Shown in pieces: positions 35,903 through 43,906 of a stretch of DNA of 64,000 nucleotides; positions within the stretch are counted from its first letter, which is position 1; each line of letters opens with the position of its first letter. Below the pieces are notes generated by a model that was given only the letters and a program-made list of their open reading frames with translations, was not told the DNA's origin and searched no databases. The DNA is taken from assembly GCF_000092285.1 (NCBI RefSeq), contig NC_014100.1, forward strand, positions 558,001 through 622,000, given 5' to 3'. The translations under genes were made by a program, and so were the position numbers. This DNA is from Caulobacter segnis ATCC 21756. Its GTDB lineage: Bacteria; Pseudomonadota; Alphaproteobacteria; Caulobacterales; Caulobacteraceae.

Positions 35903-36172
35903 ATGCACAGCCAGAACCCGATCCTCGACGAATTCGCCAAGCTGACGCAGGCGGCCATGGGCATCGCCCAGACGGCCGGCGAGGAAGCCAAGTCCGCGAT
36001 GCGGGCTCAGGCGGACCGTCTGGCGGCCGAGTTTGACCTGATCCGCCGCGATGACTTCGAGGCCCTGAAGGCCGAGGTCGCGGCGCTGCGCGAAGAGATC
36101 GCCAGCCTCAAGGCGGCCCCTAAGGAAGCCAAGAAGGCTCCCGCCAAGAAGAGCGCGGCGACGGGCGAATAA
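35903..36172 (+). CDS. ubiK: Ubiquinone biosynthesis accessory factor UbiK (BMFP family)
   Basis: 89 aa. Short helical protein: NPILDEFAKLTQAAMGIAQTAGEEAKSAMRAQADRLAAEFDLIRRDDFEALKAEVAALREEIASL is the BMFP pattern, with an amphipathic N-terminal helix and a C-terminal coiled coil, then a Lys/Ala-rich tail. UbiK helps assemble Ubi enzymes under oxygen. The tail with KKAPAKKSAA is longer than minimal family members. Own promoter presumably in the 80 bp after the repeat array. Confidence 0.9.
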   Translation: MHSQNPILDEFAKLTQAAMGIAQTAGEEAKSAMRAQADRLAAEFDLIRRDDFEALKAEVAALREEIASLKAAPKEAKKAPAKKSAATGE

Positions 36173-36304
36173 CAGGCTTAACAGCTCGCCCCCGGCGTGA
36201 AGCGAGTTGAGACGAACGCCGCGAAGCAGATTACTGTCCCTGGTACGGAAGCGAATCACGGCGGGGCTAACCCCCGCCCGCGCTGACGGGGACGCAGGAT
36301 TCTC

Positions 36305-36811
36305 ATGGACACCCAACCGGAAGAAGACGACGTCCTGATGGCTCTCGATCCCCTCGAGGTGGTCGAACATGTGCTGTCGGCCGAAAACCTGACCTTTGAC
36401 CGCACCGAAGACGGCGACCTGGCCTTCGCGCTGAAAGGCGACTGGAAGGACTACGAGCTGTGGTTCGCCTGGCGGCCCGAGGCCGACTGCCTGCAGCTGT
36501 GCCTGTCGCTGGACCTGCGCGCGTCCAAGACCAAGCGGACCAACGCCTACGAACTTCTGGCCCTGATCAACCAGCGCGTCTGGCTGGGCCACTTCGAGGT
36601 CTGGACCGAGGACGGCGAGGTCGTGTTCCGCCACGCCCTGGCCCTGCCGGCCGGCGAGCGTCCGACCATGGCCCAGGCCGCCTCGATGATCGACGCGGCG
36701 GTGGAGGCGGCCGACCGCTTCTATCCGGCCTTCGACTTCCTGCTGCACGGCGCCAAGACCCCCGACCAGGCGATGGCGGCCTGCATGTTCGAGACGGTGG
36801 GCCAAGCTTAA
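36305..36811 (+). CDS. YbjN domain protein
   Basis: 168 aa. The YbjN-type fold is indicated by DPLEVVEHVLSAENLTFDRTEDGDLAFALKGDWKDYELWFAWRPEADCLQLCLSLDLR, followed by a helical RTNAYELLALINQRVWLGHFEVWTEDGEVVFRHAL. These proteins are type III secretion chaperone-like in fold; bacterial YbjN affects stress tolerance. No signal peptide, so cytoplasmic. Followed by a family A repeat and proC. Confidence 0.85.
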   Translation: MDTQPEEDDVLMALDPLEVVEHVLSAENLTFDRTEDGDLAFALKGDWKDYELWFAWRPEADCLQLCLSLDLRASKTKRTNAYELLALINQRVWLGHFEVWTEDGEVVFRHALALPAGERPTMAQAASMIDAAVEAADRFYPAFDFLLHGAKTPDQAMAACMFETVGQA

Positions 36812-36819
36812 GGCTTTAA

Positions 36820-36968
36820 ATCCTTCTCCCCTTGCGGGAGAAGGTGTCGCGAGGCGACGGATGAGGGGTCGCGCGGCGACCGCCTCTTTGGTTCGCGCTC
36901 GCTGCGCCGAGAGACCCCTCATCCGACCTGCTTCGCAGGCCACCTTCTCCCGCAAGGGGAGAAGGGGT
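36820..36968. repeat. Family A intergenic palindromic repeat, variant copy (AAGGAGAAG-armed)
   Basis: Arms CCTTCTCCCCTTGCGGGAGAAGG and its inverse at the right end differ from the CTCCCCC arms of the other copies but keep the layout, with inner hairpins GTGTCGCGAGGCGAC and CCTGCTTCGCAGG. It lies between ybjN and proC on one strand, so it is in the leader of proC. Confidence 0.7.
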
Positions 36969-36986
36969 GAGATCGAGGTGACGACC

Positions 36987-37769
36987 ATGACCCCCATCCT
37001 CCTCCTCGGCGCCGGGCGCATGGGCGGCGCGCTGGTCCAGGGCTGGCGCGAGGCCGGCGCCTTTGCGACCGCCGACCTGATCGTCCGTGATCCGAACATC
37101 TCCCCCGGCGCCTTCCGGGGCGCGGTGATCAATCCGCCGCTGGAGACGCTCGGCGCGGCCAAGACCGTGCTGCTGGCCGTCAAGCCGCAGATCTGGCGCG
37201 AGGCGGTCAACGACGTGGTCCCGCACCTGGCGCCCGACGCCGTGATCGTCTCGATCGCAGCCGGCGTCCGCGCCGCCGACATCTCCGAAACCTTCGAAGG
37301 CCGGCGCGTGGCGCGGGTGATGCCGACCACCGCCGTCGCCATCGGTCGCGGCGCGGCCAGCCTCTACGCCGAGGACGCCGAGGCCCTGGCCCGCGCCCAG
37401 GCCCTGTTCGAACCCGTCGCGGCGGTCTCGGTCCTACCCAACGAGGACCTGATGCACGCGGCCACCGCCGTCTCGGGCTCGGCCCCTGCCTATCTTTACG
37501 CCTTCGTCGAGGCCCTGGAGGCCGCCGGCGCGGCCCAGGGGCTGGATCCCGCCGAAAGCGCGCGCCTGGCCCGCGCCACGATCATCGGCGCGGCCGCCCT
37601 GATGGAGCAGAGCGGCGAGGAGCCGGCGGAACTCCGCAAGCAGGTCACGTCCCCCGGCGGCACCACGGCCGCGGCGCTGGCGGTGCTGATGGGCGAGGGC
37701 GGGTTTGGGGATCTGTTGCCCAAGGCGCTGGCGGCGGCGGTGGCGCGCTCGAAGGAGCTGGGGGGCTAG
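36987..37769 (+). CDS. proC: Pyrroline-5-carboxylate reductase
   Basis: 260 aa from the ATG at 36987 (MTPILLLGAGRMGGALVQGW); the open frame runs back into the repeat, which is unlikely to be coding. NAD(P) site at the start, LLAVKPQIWREAV in the middle, and the C-terminal signature ELRKQVTSPGGTTAAALAVL with the active-site region. It makes proline from pyrroline-5-carboxylate. Followed by a short CCCTCTCCCTCAGGGAGAGGG hairpin just after the stop. Confidence 0.96.
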   Translation: MTPILLLGAGRMGGALVQGWREAGAFATADLIVRDPNISPGAFRGAVINPPLETLGAAKTVLLAVKPQIWREAVNDVVPHLAPDAVIVSIAAGVRAADISETFEGRRVARVMPTTAVAIGRGAASLYAEDAEALARAQALFEPVAAVSVLPNEDLMHAATAVSGSAPAYLYAFVEALEAAGAAQGLDPAESARLARATIIGAAALMEQSGEEPAELRKQVTSPGGTTAAALAVLMGEGGFGDLLPKALAAAVARSKELGG

Positions 37770-37832
37770 AGAAACCCTCTCCCTCAGGGAGAGGGGTTGT
37801 TTCAGGGCGATCTTCGGCTCATCTGAGTCGGC

Positions 37833-38369
37833 ATGACCGACGACATCCTCGACCGCGCCGCCGACGCCGCCCTGACCCTCGCCGCCGATCAGCCTTGGCC
37901 GACCGTCTCGCTGCGCGATATCGCGGTGAAGGCCGAGATTCCGTTCCCGGACCTCTACACGCGCGCCAAGAGCCGCCTCGCCGTGCTCGCCCGCGTGTCC
38001 GAGCGCTTCGACCGCGCGGCGCTGGCGATCGACTATCCGCAGGGCTCGAACGCCCAGGACCGGCTGTTCGACGCCGTCATGGCCCGGCTCGAGGCGATGG
38101 AGCCGCATCGCACGGCCTTGCTGAACATCGCCAAGGCGCAAGGCGCCGTGATCGCCGCGGCGCGCTTCCCGATGATCGCCCGGGCTCTGCTGGAGGCCGC
38201 CGGCGTTCCCGCCACCCCGCCGCGCCTGCTGGCCATGGCGGTCGTGTGGGGCCGCGTCGTCCAGGTCTGGCGCGAGGATGACGCCGCCCTGAACCGGACC
38301 ATGGCCGAGCTCGACAAGCGCCTGAAGCAGATGGCTCAGCGGCTGGGCATGATCGGAGCGGGGTTTTAG
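37833..38369 (+). CDS. TetR-like / COQ9-like protein
   Basis: 178 aa. The N-terminal half is a TetR-type helix-turn-helix (ADAALTLAADQPWPTVSLRDIAVKAEIPFPDLYTRAKSRLAVLARV). The C-terminal part (VVWGRVVQVWREDDAALNRTMAELDKRLKQMAQRL) resembles the end of COQ9-type proteins, which share the TetR fold. It could therefore be a regulator or a ubiquinone accessory protein; ubiK lies 2 kb upstream. I cannot decide from sequence. It is transcribed in the same direction as proC. Confidence 0.7.
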   Translation: MTDDILDRAADAALTLAADQPWPTVSLRDIAVKAEIPFPDLYTRAKSRLAVLARVSERFDRAALAIDYPQGSNAQDRLFDAVMARLEAMEPHRTALLNIAKAQGAVIAAARFPMIARALLEAAGVPATPPRLLAMAVVWGRVVQVWREDDAALNRTMAELDKRLKQMAQRLGMIGAGF

Positions 38370-38382
38370 GGGAGCGGGCATA

Positions 38383-38506
38383 AATCCTCCCCCTCGCGGG
38401 GGAGGTGGTCCGAAGGACCGGAGGGGGAAGTTCTGCCGACCCCGCCTCTTCCCTCTCCGTCGCCTCTTCGAGCCGACACCTCCCCGCTAGGGGGAGGATT
38501 GGGGAG
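38383..38506. repeat. Family A intergenic palindromic repeat
   Basis: Arms CCTCCCCCTCGCGGGGGAGG and CACCTCCCCGCTAGGGGGAG, inner GTGGTCCGAAGGACC hairpin and AGGGGGAAG segment, between the TetR-like gene and the convergent histidine kinase. Confidence 0.85.
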
Positions 38507-38509
38507 CCC

Positions 38510-39850
38510 CTACCCCGGCAGCCGGATCAGCGCCCGCAAGCCCCCCATCGCCGAGCGCGACAGCATCAGATCGCCGCCCAGGCCGCGCGCCATGTCGCGG
38601 GCGATGGCGAGGCCCAGGCCCACGCCCTTCTCGTTCTGGTTCCGGCTCTCGTCGAGGCGCGAGAAGGGCTTGAAGGCTTCCTCGTAGCGGTCTTCGGGGA
38701 TGCCTGGACCATCGTCGTCGACGGCGATCTCGACGCCCCCGGTCTGGCGGGCGGTGGCCGTGACCTTCACGTGGTCGGCATGGGCGACGCCGTTGTCGAC
38801 CAGATTGGCCAGGGCCCGGCGGAAGGCCAGCGGCCGCACCCGCGCTTCCAGCCCAGCCGCGATCTCGGTCTCGACCACGGCCCCGCCGCGCTCGGCGTCA
38901 GCGACGACGCCCTCGATCAGCTCCGAGAGATCGACCGCCCGCGCCTCCTCGCCGCCCTCGCCGCGGGCGAAGGCCAGGTACTCGTCGATCATGTGCTCCA
39001 TCTCGGCCAGGTCGCCCTTCATCGCCTCCAACTGCTCGCAGGGCTCGGCCATGGCCATTTCCAGCTTCAGGCGCGTCAGTGGCGTGCGCAGGTCGTGGCT
39101 GACGCTGGCCAGCAGGGCGGTGCGCTGCTCGATGTGGCGGACGATACGGGCTCGCATGGCCAGGAAGGCGCGGGCGGCCTTGCGCACCTCGCGCGCCCCG
39201 TGCGGCTTGAAGTCGTGGTCCTCGCCCCGGCCGAAGGCGTCGGCGGCGTCGGCCAAGCGCTCGATGGCCCGCACCTGGTTGCGGATGAACAGGATGGCGA
39301 TCGCCGTCAGCAGCATGGTCGCCACCACCATCCACAGGATGAAGATGTGGCCTTGCGTGGCGTAGGCCCGGTCCCGCAGGGCGTAGATCTGCAGGACCCC
39401 GTCCTTCACCTGCACGCGGATGTCGATATAGGCGGTGTAGCGGGTGGTATCGAACCAGAACGGGTTGTCGAGCCGGTCGTCCAAGGCCTGCTGCAGCGAG
39501 CGGTCCAGCGCCGCGAACAGCGACGGCCTGCGGCTGGTTGGCAGCTTGCGGCCCTTCTGGAAGGCGATCGACAGGGACATCGAGTCCTCGGCCCGCTTGG
39601 CCAGCTTTTCGACGGCGGCGGGGCTGGGGTCGTCCTCGTAGGACTGCACCGCCCAGGCGATGTCGCCGGCCAGGCCTTCGGACAGCTTGCTGGTCACCGA
39701 TTGCCAGTGCGCGTCGAAGAAGGCCCAGGTCACGGCGATCTGCATCACCGCCACCGGCAGGATGATGATCAGCAGGCTTCGCCCGAACAGCGAGGTCGGC
39801 AGCAGGCGCTTCAGCGCGGGCGGGATGTGCAGGCGGGTGGAGAGCGGCAT
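38510..39850 (-). CDS. EnvZ-type membrane sensor histidine kinase
   Basis: 446 aa. Two membrane helices (about 27-46 and 170-190) enclose a periplasmic domain; a HAMP linker follows (ERLADAADAFGRGEDHDFKP). The H box is SVSHDLRTPLTRLKLEMAM, the N box is ALANLVDNGVAHA, and the G box is DDDGPGIPEDRYEEAF then GVGLGLAIARDMA. It belongs with the OmpR-type regulator upstream on the same strand; a family A repeat separates the two genes inside the presumed transcript. Confidence 0.93.
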   Translation of the reverse strand: MPLSTRLHIPPALKRLLPTSLFGRSLLIIILPVAVMQIAVTWAFFDAHWQSVTSKLSEGLAGDIAWAVQSYEDDPSPAAVEKLAKRAEDSMSLSIAFQKGRKLPTSRRPSLFAALDRSLQQALDDRLDNPFWFDTTRYTAYIDIRVQVKDGVLQIYALRDRAYATQGHIFILWMVVATMLLTAIAILFIRNQVRAIERLADAADAFGRGEDHDFKPHGAREVRKAARAFLAMRARIVRHIEQRTALLASVSHDLRTPLTRLKLEMAMAEPCEQLEAMKGDLAEMEHMIDEYLAFARGEGGEEARAVDLSELIEGVVADAERGGAVVETEIAAGLEARVRPLAFRRALANLVDNGVAHADHVKVTATARQTGGVEIAVDDDGPGIPEDRYEEAFKPFSRLDESRNQNEKGVGLGLAIARDMARGLGGDLMLSRSAMGGLRALIRLPG

Positions 39851-39852
39851 CT

Positions 39853-39976
39853 AAATCCTCCCCCCAGCGGGGGAGGTGGCGCGAAGCGCCGGAGGGGGAA
39901 GATGAACCTCCCGCCGCGGGCTGACTTCCCCCACCGTCGCCTTCGGCGACACCTCCCCCGCTGGGGGGAGGATTTT
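39853..39976. repeat. Family A repeat between response regulator and kinase genes
   Basis: Arms CCTCCCCCCAGCGGGGGAGG and CACCTCCCCCGCTGGGGGGA with inner GTGGCGCGAAGCGCC and GTCGCCTTCGGCGAC. It occupies almost all of the gap between the regulator stop (39991) and the kinase start (39850), so the mRNA of this operon would carry its structure. Confidence 0.85.
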
Positions 39977-39990
39977 CGAAAGGCGTCCCA

Positions 39991-40698
39991 TCAATCCGGC
40001 GCCAGCCGATACCCGATCCCGCGCACGGTCTGCAGGTAGCGCGGATTTTTGGGGTCAGGCTCGATCTTGCGGCGCAGGCGGGTAACCTGGACGTCGACGG
40101 CCCGGCCGGTGGCGTCGGCGGTGTCGCGGGCCAGCTCCAGGCGGTCGACGGGGTCGTGGGCCGATCGGGCCAGGCGCCGCATCAGCGTGACCTCGGCCTC
40201 GGTGAGGCGCACCACCTCGCCGTCGCAGGTCAGCTCGCCGCGCTCGGGCTCGAACGTGCAGCGACCCAGGCTGAGCGTGGCGGTCCGCGTCCCCACCGGA
40301 CGGGCGGTCGAGCGGCGCAGGATCGCCTCGATGCGCAGCAGCAGCTCCTGCGGCTCGAACGGCTTGCCCAGATAGTCGTCAACCCCGTTGGACAGGCCCT
40401 CGATCCGGTCGGCGGTCTGGTCGCGGGCGGTCAGCATCAGGATCGGCGTGCGGCCGGCCTCGCCGCCCTTGGCGCGCAGGCGCTTGGTGAACGCCATGCC
40501 GTCCTCGCCCGGCATCATCACGTCCAGCACCATCAGGTCGAAGTCCAGCGCCTCGAACAGCTTGTCGGCGCCCGCCGCGTTCGAGGCGGCGGTGACGCGG
40601 AAGCCGGCTCGGCCCAGGAATTCCTTGATCAGCTTGCGCAGGCGGTCGTCGTCATCGACGACCAGGAGGTGGCGTTCGCGGCGCTCGTCCGGGGTCAT
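39991..40698 (-). CDS. OmpR-family response regulator
   Basis: 235 aa from the ATG at 40698, which has GAGGA eight bases upstream; an earlier ATG at 40716 lies in the tandem repeat. Receiver: LLVVDDDDRLRKLIKEF, phospho-Asp in FDLMVLDVMMPGEDG, Thr in MLTARDQ and Lys in YLGKPF. C-terminal winged helix with LSLGRCTFEPERGELTCDGEVVRLTEAEVTLMRRLARS and VDVQVTRLRRKIEPD. It lies between MarR and the kinase. This order is reminiscent of PetP/PetR of Rhodobacter. Confidence 0.95.
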   Translation of the reverse strand: MTPDERRERHLLVVDDDDRLRKLIKEFLGRAGFRVTAASNAAGADKLFEALDFDLMVLDVMMPGEDGMAFTKRLRAKGGEAGRTPILMLTARDQTADRIEGLSNGVDDYLGKPFEPQELLLRIEAILRRSTARPVGTRTATLSLGRCTFEPERGELTCDGEVVRLTEAEVTLMRRLARSAHDPVDRLELARDTADATGRAVDVQVTRLRRKIEPDPKNPRYLQTVRGIGYRLAPD

Positions 40699-40706
40699 GG
40701 CGCTAT

Positions 40707-40751
40707 CCTCACGCATTCTGGCCTCACGCGTTCCGGCCTCACGCGTTCTGG
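40707..40751. repeat. Three perfect-length 15-bp tandem repeats at the MarR/response regulator junction
   Basis: Units CCTCACGCATTCTGG (40707), CCTCACGCGTTCCGG (40722) and CCTCACGCGTTCTGG (40737) abut exactly. On the coding strand each reads CCAGAACGCGTGAGG or a one-base variant, carrying a Shine-Dalgarno-like GAGG. The MarR stop (40739-40741) is in the first translated unit, and the regulator start follows the last unit by 8 bp. Confidence 0.9.
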
Positions 40752-41245
40752 CGCCGCGCGACGCCCACGCCCTGGCGAGGGCCCGCCAGCGCCGCCAGGA
40801 TTCGCCGGGCGCCGGCCACCCCGTCCAGGCCGCCGGTGCGATAGGCGCGGGCCAGCAGCGCCCGCAGCCGTTCGGCCGTGCGCTGCTCGAAGGCCACGCC
40901 CTCCGTCGTCAGGGTGGCGGGGCGGCGGCGCCCATCCAGCTCGCCCGCGCCGCGTTCGACCAGCCCGGCCTTCTGAAGGTCCGAGAGGGTGCGGCTGGCG
41001 GCCTGCTTGGACAGGCTGGTCAGCTTGGAAAGGTCCTGCACCCCGATGCCCGGCCGGCGGCGCAGCAGGAAGGCCGCGCGCCAGTGCGAGCGGCCCAGCC
41101 CCAGGCTTTCGCTCTCCAGCACGGCGTCCACGGCGGCCCACAGCGAGGCCTCGGCCAGCAGGATCAATTCCAGCCCGCCGTCCAGCTCCTCCTCGCGAAG
41201 GATCAGACGGGGATCGTCCGAACTGGGCGGCAGCGGGGCTATCAT
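40739..41245 (-). CDS. MarR-family transcriptional regulator (PetP-like)
   Basis: 168 aa. The winged helix is clear: ESESLGLGRSHWRAAFLLRRRPGIGVQDLSKLTSLSKQAASRTLSDLQKAGLVERG followed by the wing (RRRPATLTTEGVAF). The N-terminus LILREEELDGGLELILLAEASLW is a dimerisation helix. It is first in the operon MarR, OmpR-type regulator, kinase, as for PetP-PetR. Divergent from ilvE by 80 bp. Ligand unknown. Confidence 0.9.
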   Translation of the reverse strand: MIAPLPPSSDDPRLILREEELDGGLELILLAEASLWAAVDAVLESESLGLGRSHWRAAFLLRRRPGIGVQDLSKLTSLSKQAASRTLSDLQKAGLVERGAGELDGRRRPATLTTEGVAFEQRTAERLRALLARAYRTGGLDGVAGARRILAALAGPRQGVGVARRQNA

Positions 41246-41325
41246 CGCGCGGAGTCCATTTTATTTGACGCGCCCACCCTCGGGGCGTCTAAGGGCCGGG
41301 TTTTCCATAAGGAGGTCTTGGGCCG

Positions 41326-42216
41326 ATGTCTCTGGTTCCCTTCGACGATCGTGATGGTTGGATCTGGCTGGACGGCCAGTTCGTGCCCTGGCGCGAAGCG
41401 AAGGTGCACGTCCTGACCCACGGCCTGCACTACGCCTCGTCCGTCTTCGAGGGCGAGCGGATGTACGGTGGCGAGATTTTCAAGCTGACCGAGCATACCG
41501 AGCGCCTCTTCAAGTCGGCCGAGATCCTCGACTTCAAGATCCCCTACACGGTGGCCGAGATCGACGAGGCCTGCAAGGCGACGGCGGCGAAGAATGGCCT
41601 TAAGGACTGCTATGTTCGCCCGATCGCCTGGCGCGGCAGCGAGATGATCGGCGTCTCGGCGCAGCAGACCAAGATCCACGTCGCCATCGCCGTCTGGGAA
41701 TGGCCCAGCTATTTCGACCCGGCCACCAAGGCCAAGGGCATCCGGCTGACCTGGGCCAAGTACCAGCGTCCGGACCCGAAGACCGCCCCGGTCGCGGCCA
41801 AGGCCGCCGGCCTCTACATGATCTGCACCATCTCCAAGCACGCCGCCGAGAAGGACGGCTACGCGGACGCGATGATGCTGGACTATCGCGGCTATGTGGC
41901 CGAGGCGACCGGCGCCAACGTCTTCTTCGTCAAGGACGGCGTGCTGCACACGCCCAAGCCCGACTGCTTCCTGGACGGCATCACCCGTCGCACGGTGATC
42001 GCCATCGCCAAGGACAAGGGGATCGAGGTCGTCGAACGCCATATCCAGAAGGAAGAGCTCTCGGGCTTTTCCGAGTGCTTCATCGTCGGCACCGCCGCCG
42101 AGGTGACCCCGGTCTCCGAGATCGGCGAGTTCAAGTTCACGCCGGCCAAACTGTCGCTGGACCTGATGGACACCTACGCGGCGCTGGTGCGCGGCCAGGC
42201 GATGGCCGAGGCGTAA
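41326..42216 (+). CDS. ilvE: Branched-chain amino acid aminotransferase
   Basis: 296 aa. Class IV aminotransferase motifs: GLHYASSVFEGERMYGGEIFKLTEH, CYVRPIAWRG, the PLP lysine in VAAKAAGLYMICTISKHAAEKDGYADAMMLDYRGYVAEATGANVFFVKDG, and ECFIVGTAAEVTPVSEIG. It interconverts branched-chain amino acids and keto acids. AAGGAGG lies about 8 bases upstream of the ATG. Terminator follows; it stands alone in transcription. Confidence 0.96.
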   Translation: MSLVPFDDRDGWIWLDGQFVPWREAKVHVLTHGLHYASSVFEGERMYGGEIFKLTEHTERLFKSAEILDFKIPYTVAEIDEACKATAAKNGLKDCYVRPIAWRGSEMIGVSAQQTKIHVAIAVWEWPSYFDPATKAKGIRLTWAKYQRPDPKTAPVAAKAAGLYMICTISKHAAEKDGYADAMMLDYRGYVAEATGANVFFVKDGVLHTPKPDCFLDGITRRTVIAIAKDKGIEVVERHIQKEELSGFSECFIVGTAAEVTPVSEIGEFKFTPAKLSLDLMDTYAALVRGQAMAEA

Positions 42217-42243
42217 GGTCTCGTCTCTTCGCTAAAAGACATG

Positions 42244-42275
42244 ACGCCGCCCGGAGCGATCCGGGCGGCGTTTTT
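42244..42275 (+). terminator. Rho-independent terminator of ilvE
   Basis: Stem ACGCCGCCCGG / CCGGGCGGCGT with loop AGCGAT, then TTTTT. The same CGCCGCCCGG-AGCGAT stem reappears at 52.1 kb after a TonB receptor gene. Confidence 0.9.
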
Positions 42276-42291
42276 CATGGCGTTCATCTCT

Positions 42292-42390
42292 CGTCATCCC
42301 GGCCGTAGCGAAGCGGAGCGCCGGGACCCAGGGGCGACCACGGTGCGCCGGCCCCTGGGTCCCGGGTCGGCTATGCCGCCCGGGATGACG
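42292..42390. repeat. Family B intergenic palindromic repeat, copy 2
   Basis: About 99 bp after ilvE with ends CGTCATCCCGG and CCGGGATGACG and inner CCGGGACCCAGGGGC. Matches copies at 25.6 and 61.75 kb. Confidence 0.85.
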
Positions 42391-42478
42391 ACGGGTTGTT
42401 CCAAGGATGAGTGGCGGTGAGAGCGTTCCCAGAAATCCGGGGGTGACTCCCAGCCAACTTCGCCTTACCTTTCCTCCG

Positions 42479-42562
42479 ATGACCCTCGCCGCCAGCCACA
42501 CGCTGTTTTGGTATTTTAGCTATCCGACGCCTCTGGCGCCGGGAGGGTTTCGTTCGGCCTGA
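42479..42562 (+). CDS. Putative leader peptide of the DAHP synthase attenuator
   Basis: 27 codons, ATG at 42479 to TGA at 42560-42562. The centre encodes Leu-Phe-Trp-Tyr-Phe-Ser-Tyr (codons at 42503-42523), an unusually aromatic run, and a further Phe at 42548. No Shine-Dalgarno precedes the ATG, so it would need leaderless translation or the in-frame GTG at 42443. A terminator hairpin lies 30 bp after its stop and DAHP synthase begins 101 bp after the stop. This fits ribosome-mediated attenuation by aromatic amino acids. Confidence 0.65.
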   Translation: MTLAASHTLFWYFSYPTPLAPGGFRSA

Positions 42563-42622
42563 GATCAGGGCCATTCAAGAACACCTTCACCAGCCGCCAG
42601 GGGACCCCCGGGCGGCTTTTTT
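42530..42622 (+). promoter_or_regulatory. Attenuator: antiterminator and terminator upstream of DAHP synthase
   Basis: Terminator arms AGCCGCC (42592-42598) and GGCGGCT (42611-42617), with an inner GGGG/CCCC extension, followed by six T. An alternative pairing exists: CCTCTGGCG (42530-42538) with CGCCAGGGG (42595-42603), nine pairs with one G-U, which would break the terminator. The left strand lies just after the aromatic codons, as expected if ribosome position chooses the structure. A small hairpin (CCTG/CAGG) covers the leader stop. Confidence 0.65.
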
Positions 42623-42662
42623 GATGGCCGCCGGACCTTCCCAGATTTCTCCGGAGCCATCC

Positions 42663-43754
42663 ATGCCGTCTTCCACCGCCCATATCGTCTCGCTGCCCGT
42701 CCCGACCGACGACCTGCGGATCGAGAAACTCCAGACCCTCAGCCCGCCCGCCCGGGTGATCGGCGAGGCGCCCGCCACCTCGTCGGTGGCCGAGGTCGTC
42801 GGCGCCGGTCGCCGCGCCGTGCACGAGATCCTGCAGGGGCGCGACGATCGCCTGGCGGTGGTGATCGGGCCGTGCTCGATCCACGACCCCAAGGCCGCCC
42901 TGGAGTACGCCCACCGCTTGGCGGCCGAGCGCGAGCGTCACGCCGGCGAGCTGGAGATCATCATGCGGGTCTACTTCGAAAAGCCCCGCACCACGGTCGG
43001 CTGGAAGGGCCTGATCAACGACCCGGACCTGGACGGCGGCTTCCGCATCAACGAGGGCCTGCGCCTGGCGCGCCGGGTGCTGCTGGACGTCAGCGCCCAG
43101 GGCCTGCCGGCCGCCTGCGAGTTCCTGGACGTGACCACGCCGCAGTACATCGCCGACCTCGTGGCCTGGGGCGCGATCGGCGCGCGCACGACCGAAAGCC
43201 AGATCCACCGCGAGATGGCGTCTGGCCTGTCGTGCCCGGTCGGCTTCAAGAACGGCACCAACGGCGACGTGAAGGTGGCGGTCGACGCGGTGATGGCCGC
43301 CAGCCAGCCGCACCATTTCCTGGCCGTGACCAAGGAGGGTCGCGCCGCCATCGCCACCACCACCGGCAACGCCGACTGCCACCTGGTGCTGCGGGGCGGC
43401 AAGACCCCGAACTACGACGCCGCCAGCGTCGCGGCCGCCGCCGAGGTCCTCAAGAAAGCCGGCCTGCCCGAGCGGATCATGGTCGACGTCAGCCACGCCA
43501 ACAGCGGCAAGAACCACGAGAACCAGCCCGCGGTGGTCGCCGACGTTTGCGCCCAGGTGGCGACGGGCGCCTCGCCGATCATGGGCGTGATGATCGAGAG
43601 CCACCTCGTCGCCGGCCGCCAGGAAATCGTTCCCGGCAAGCCCCTGACCTACGGCCAGTCGGTCACCGACGCCTGCGTCGACTGGGAGACCTCGGTCCGG
43701 ATGCTCGACGACCTGGCGGCGGCGGTGCGGGCCGGTCGCGCGGCGCGGCGCTAG
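42663..43754 (+). CDS. 3-deoxy-7-phosphoheptulonate (DAHP) synthase, class I AroG-like
   Basis: 363 aa from the ATG at 42663 (MPSSTAHIVSLPVPT). Motifs: VVIGPCSIHDPKAALEYA, IIMRVYFEKPRTTVGWKGLINDP, PAACEFLDVTTPQYIADLVAWGAIGARTTESQIHREMASGLSCPVGFKNGTNGD, and MVDVSHANSGKNHENQ. This is the first enzyme of the shikimate pathway, joining PEP and erythrose-4-phosphate. An apparent aromatic attenuator stands upstream. Which of the E. coli isoenzyme types (Phe-, Tyr- or Trp-sensitive) it matches in feedback was not decided. Confidence 0.95.
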   Translation: MPSSTAHIVSLPVPTDDLRIEKLQTLSPPARVIGEAPATSSVAEVVGAGRRAVHEILQGRDDRLAVVIGPCSIHDPKAALEYAHRLAAERERHAGELEIIMRVYFEKPRTTVGWKGLINDPDLDGGFRINEGLRLARRVLLDVSAQGLPAACEFLDVTTPQYIADLVAWGAIGARTTESQIHREMASGLSCPVGFKNGTNGDVKVAVDAVMAASQPHHFLAVTKEGRAAIATTTGNADCHLVLRGGKTPNYDAASVAAAAEVLKKAGLPERIMVDVSHANSGKNHENQPAVVADVCAQVATGASPIMGVMIESHLVAGRQEIVPGKPLTYGQSVTDACVDWETSVRMLDDLAAAVRAGRAARR

Positions 43755-43776
43755 CGGAGGCGCGCCGTCTCTCCCT

Positions 43777-43804
43777 CTATCCCGCCCTGAAGGGGGCGGG
43801 ATAG
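43777..43804 (+). terminator. Hairpin after DAHP synthase
   Basis: CTATCCCGCCC / GGGCGGGATAG arms of about 11 bp around a short loop (43788-43793), 23 bp after the stop. There is no T run, so it may be a transcript end stabiliser or rho-assisted site rather than a classical terminator. Confidence 0.5.
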
Positions 43805-43906
43805 ACCGTGCGGCGATGCCTCCGCCGAGCGCCACGAGCCGCCAGGGTGACCGCACGCCGCAGGAACGATCCGCGCCTCCAATCGCGAATCGTTCGCATT
43901 TAAATT

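Noticed and set aside
36861..36986. N-terminal extension of proC through the repeat
   Set aside because: The extension is translated repeat (RGRAATASLVRARCAERPL) and the family start is at 36987.
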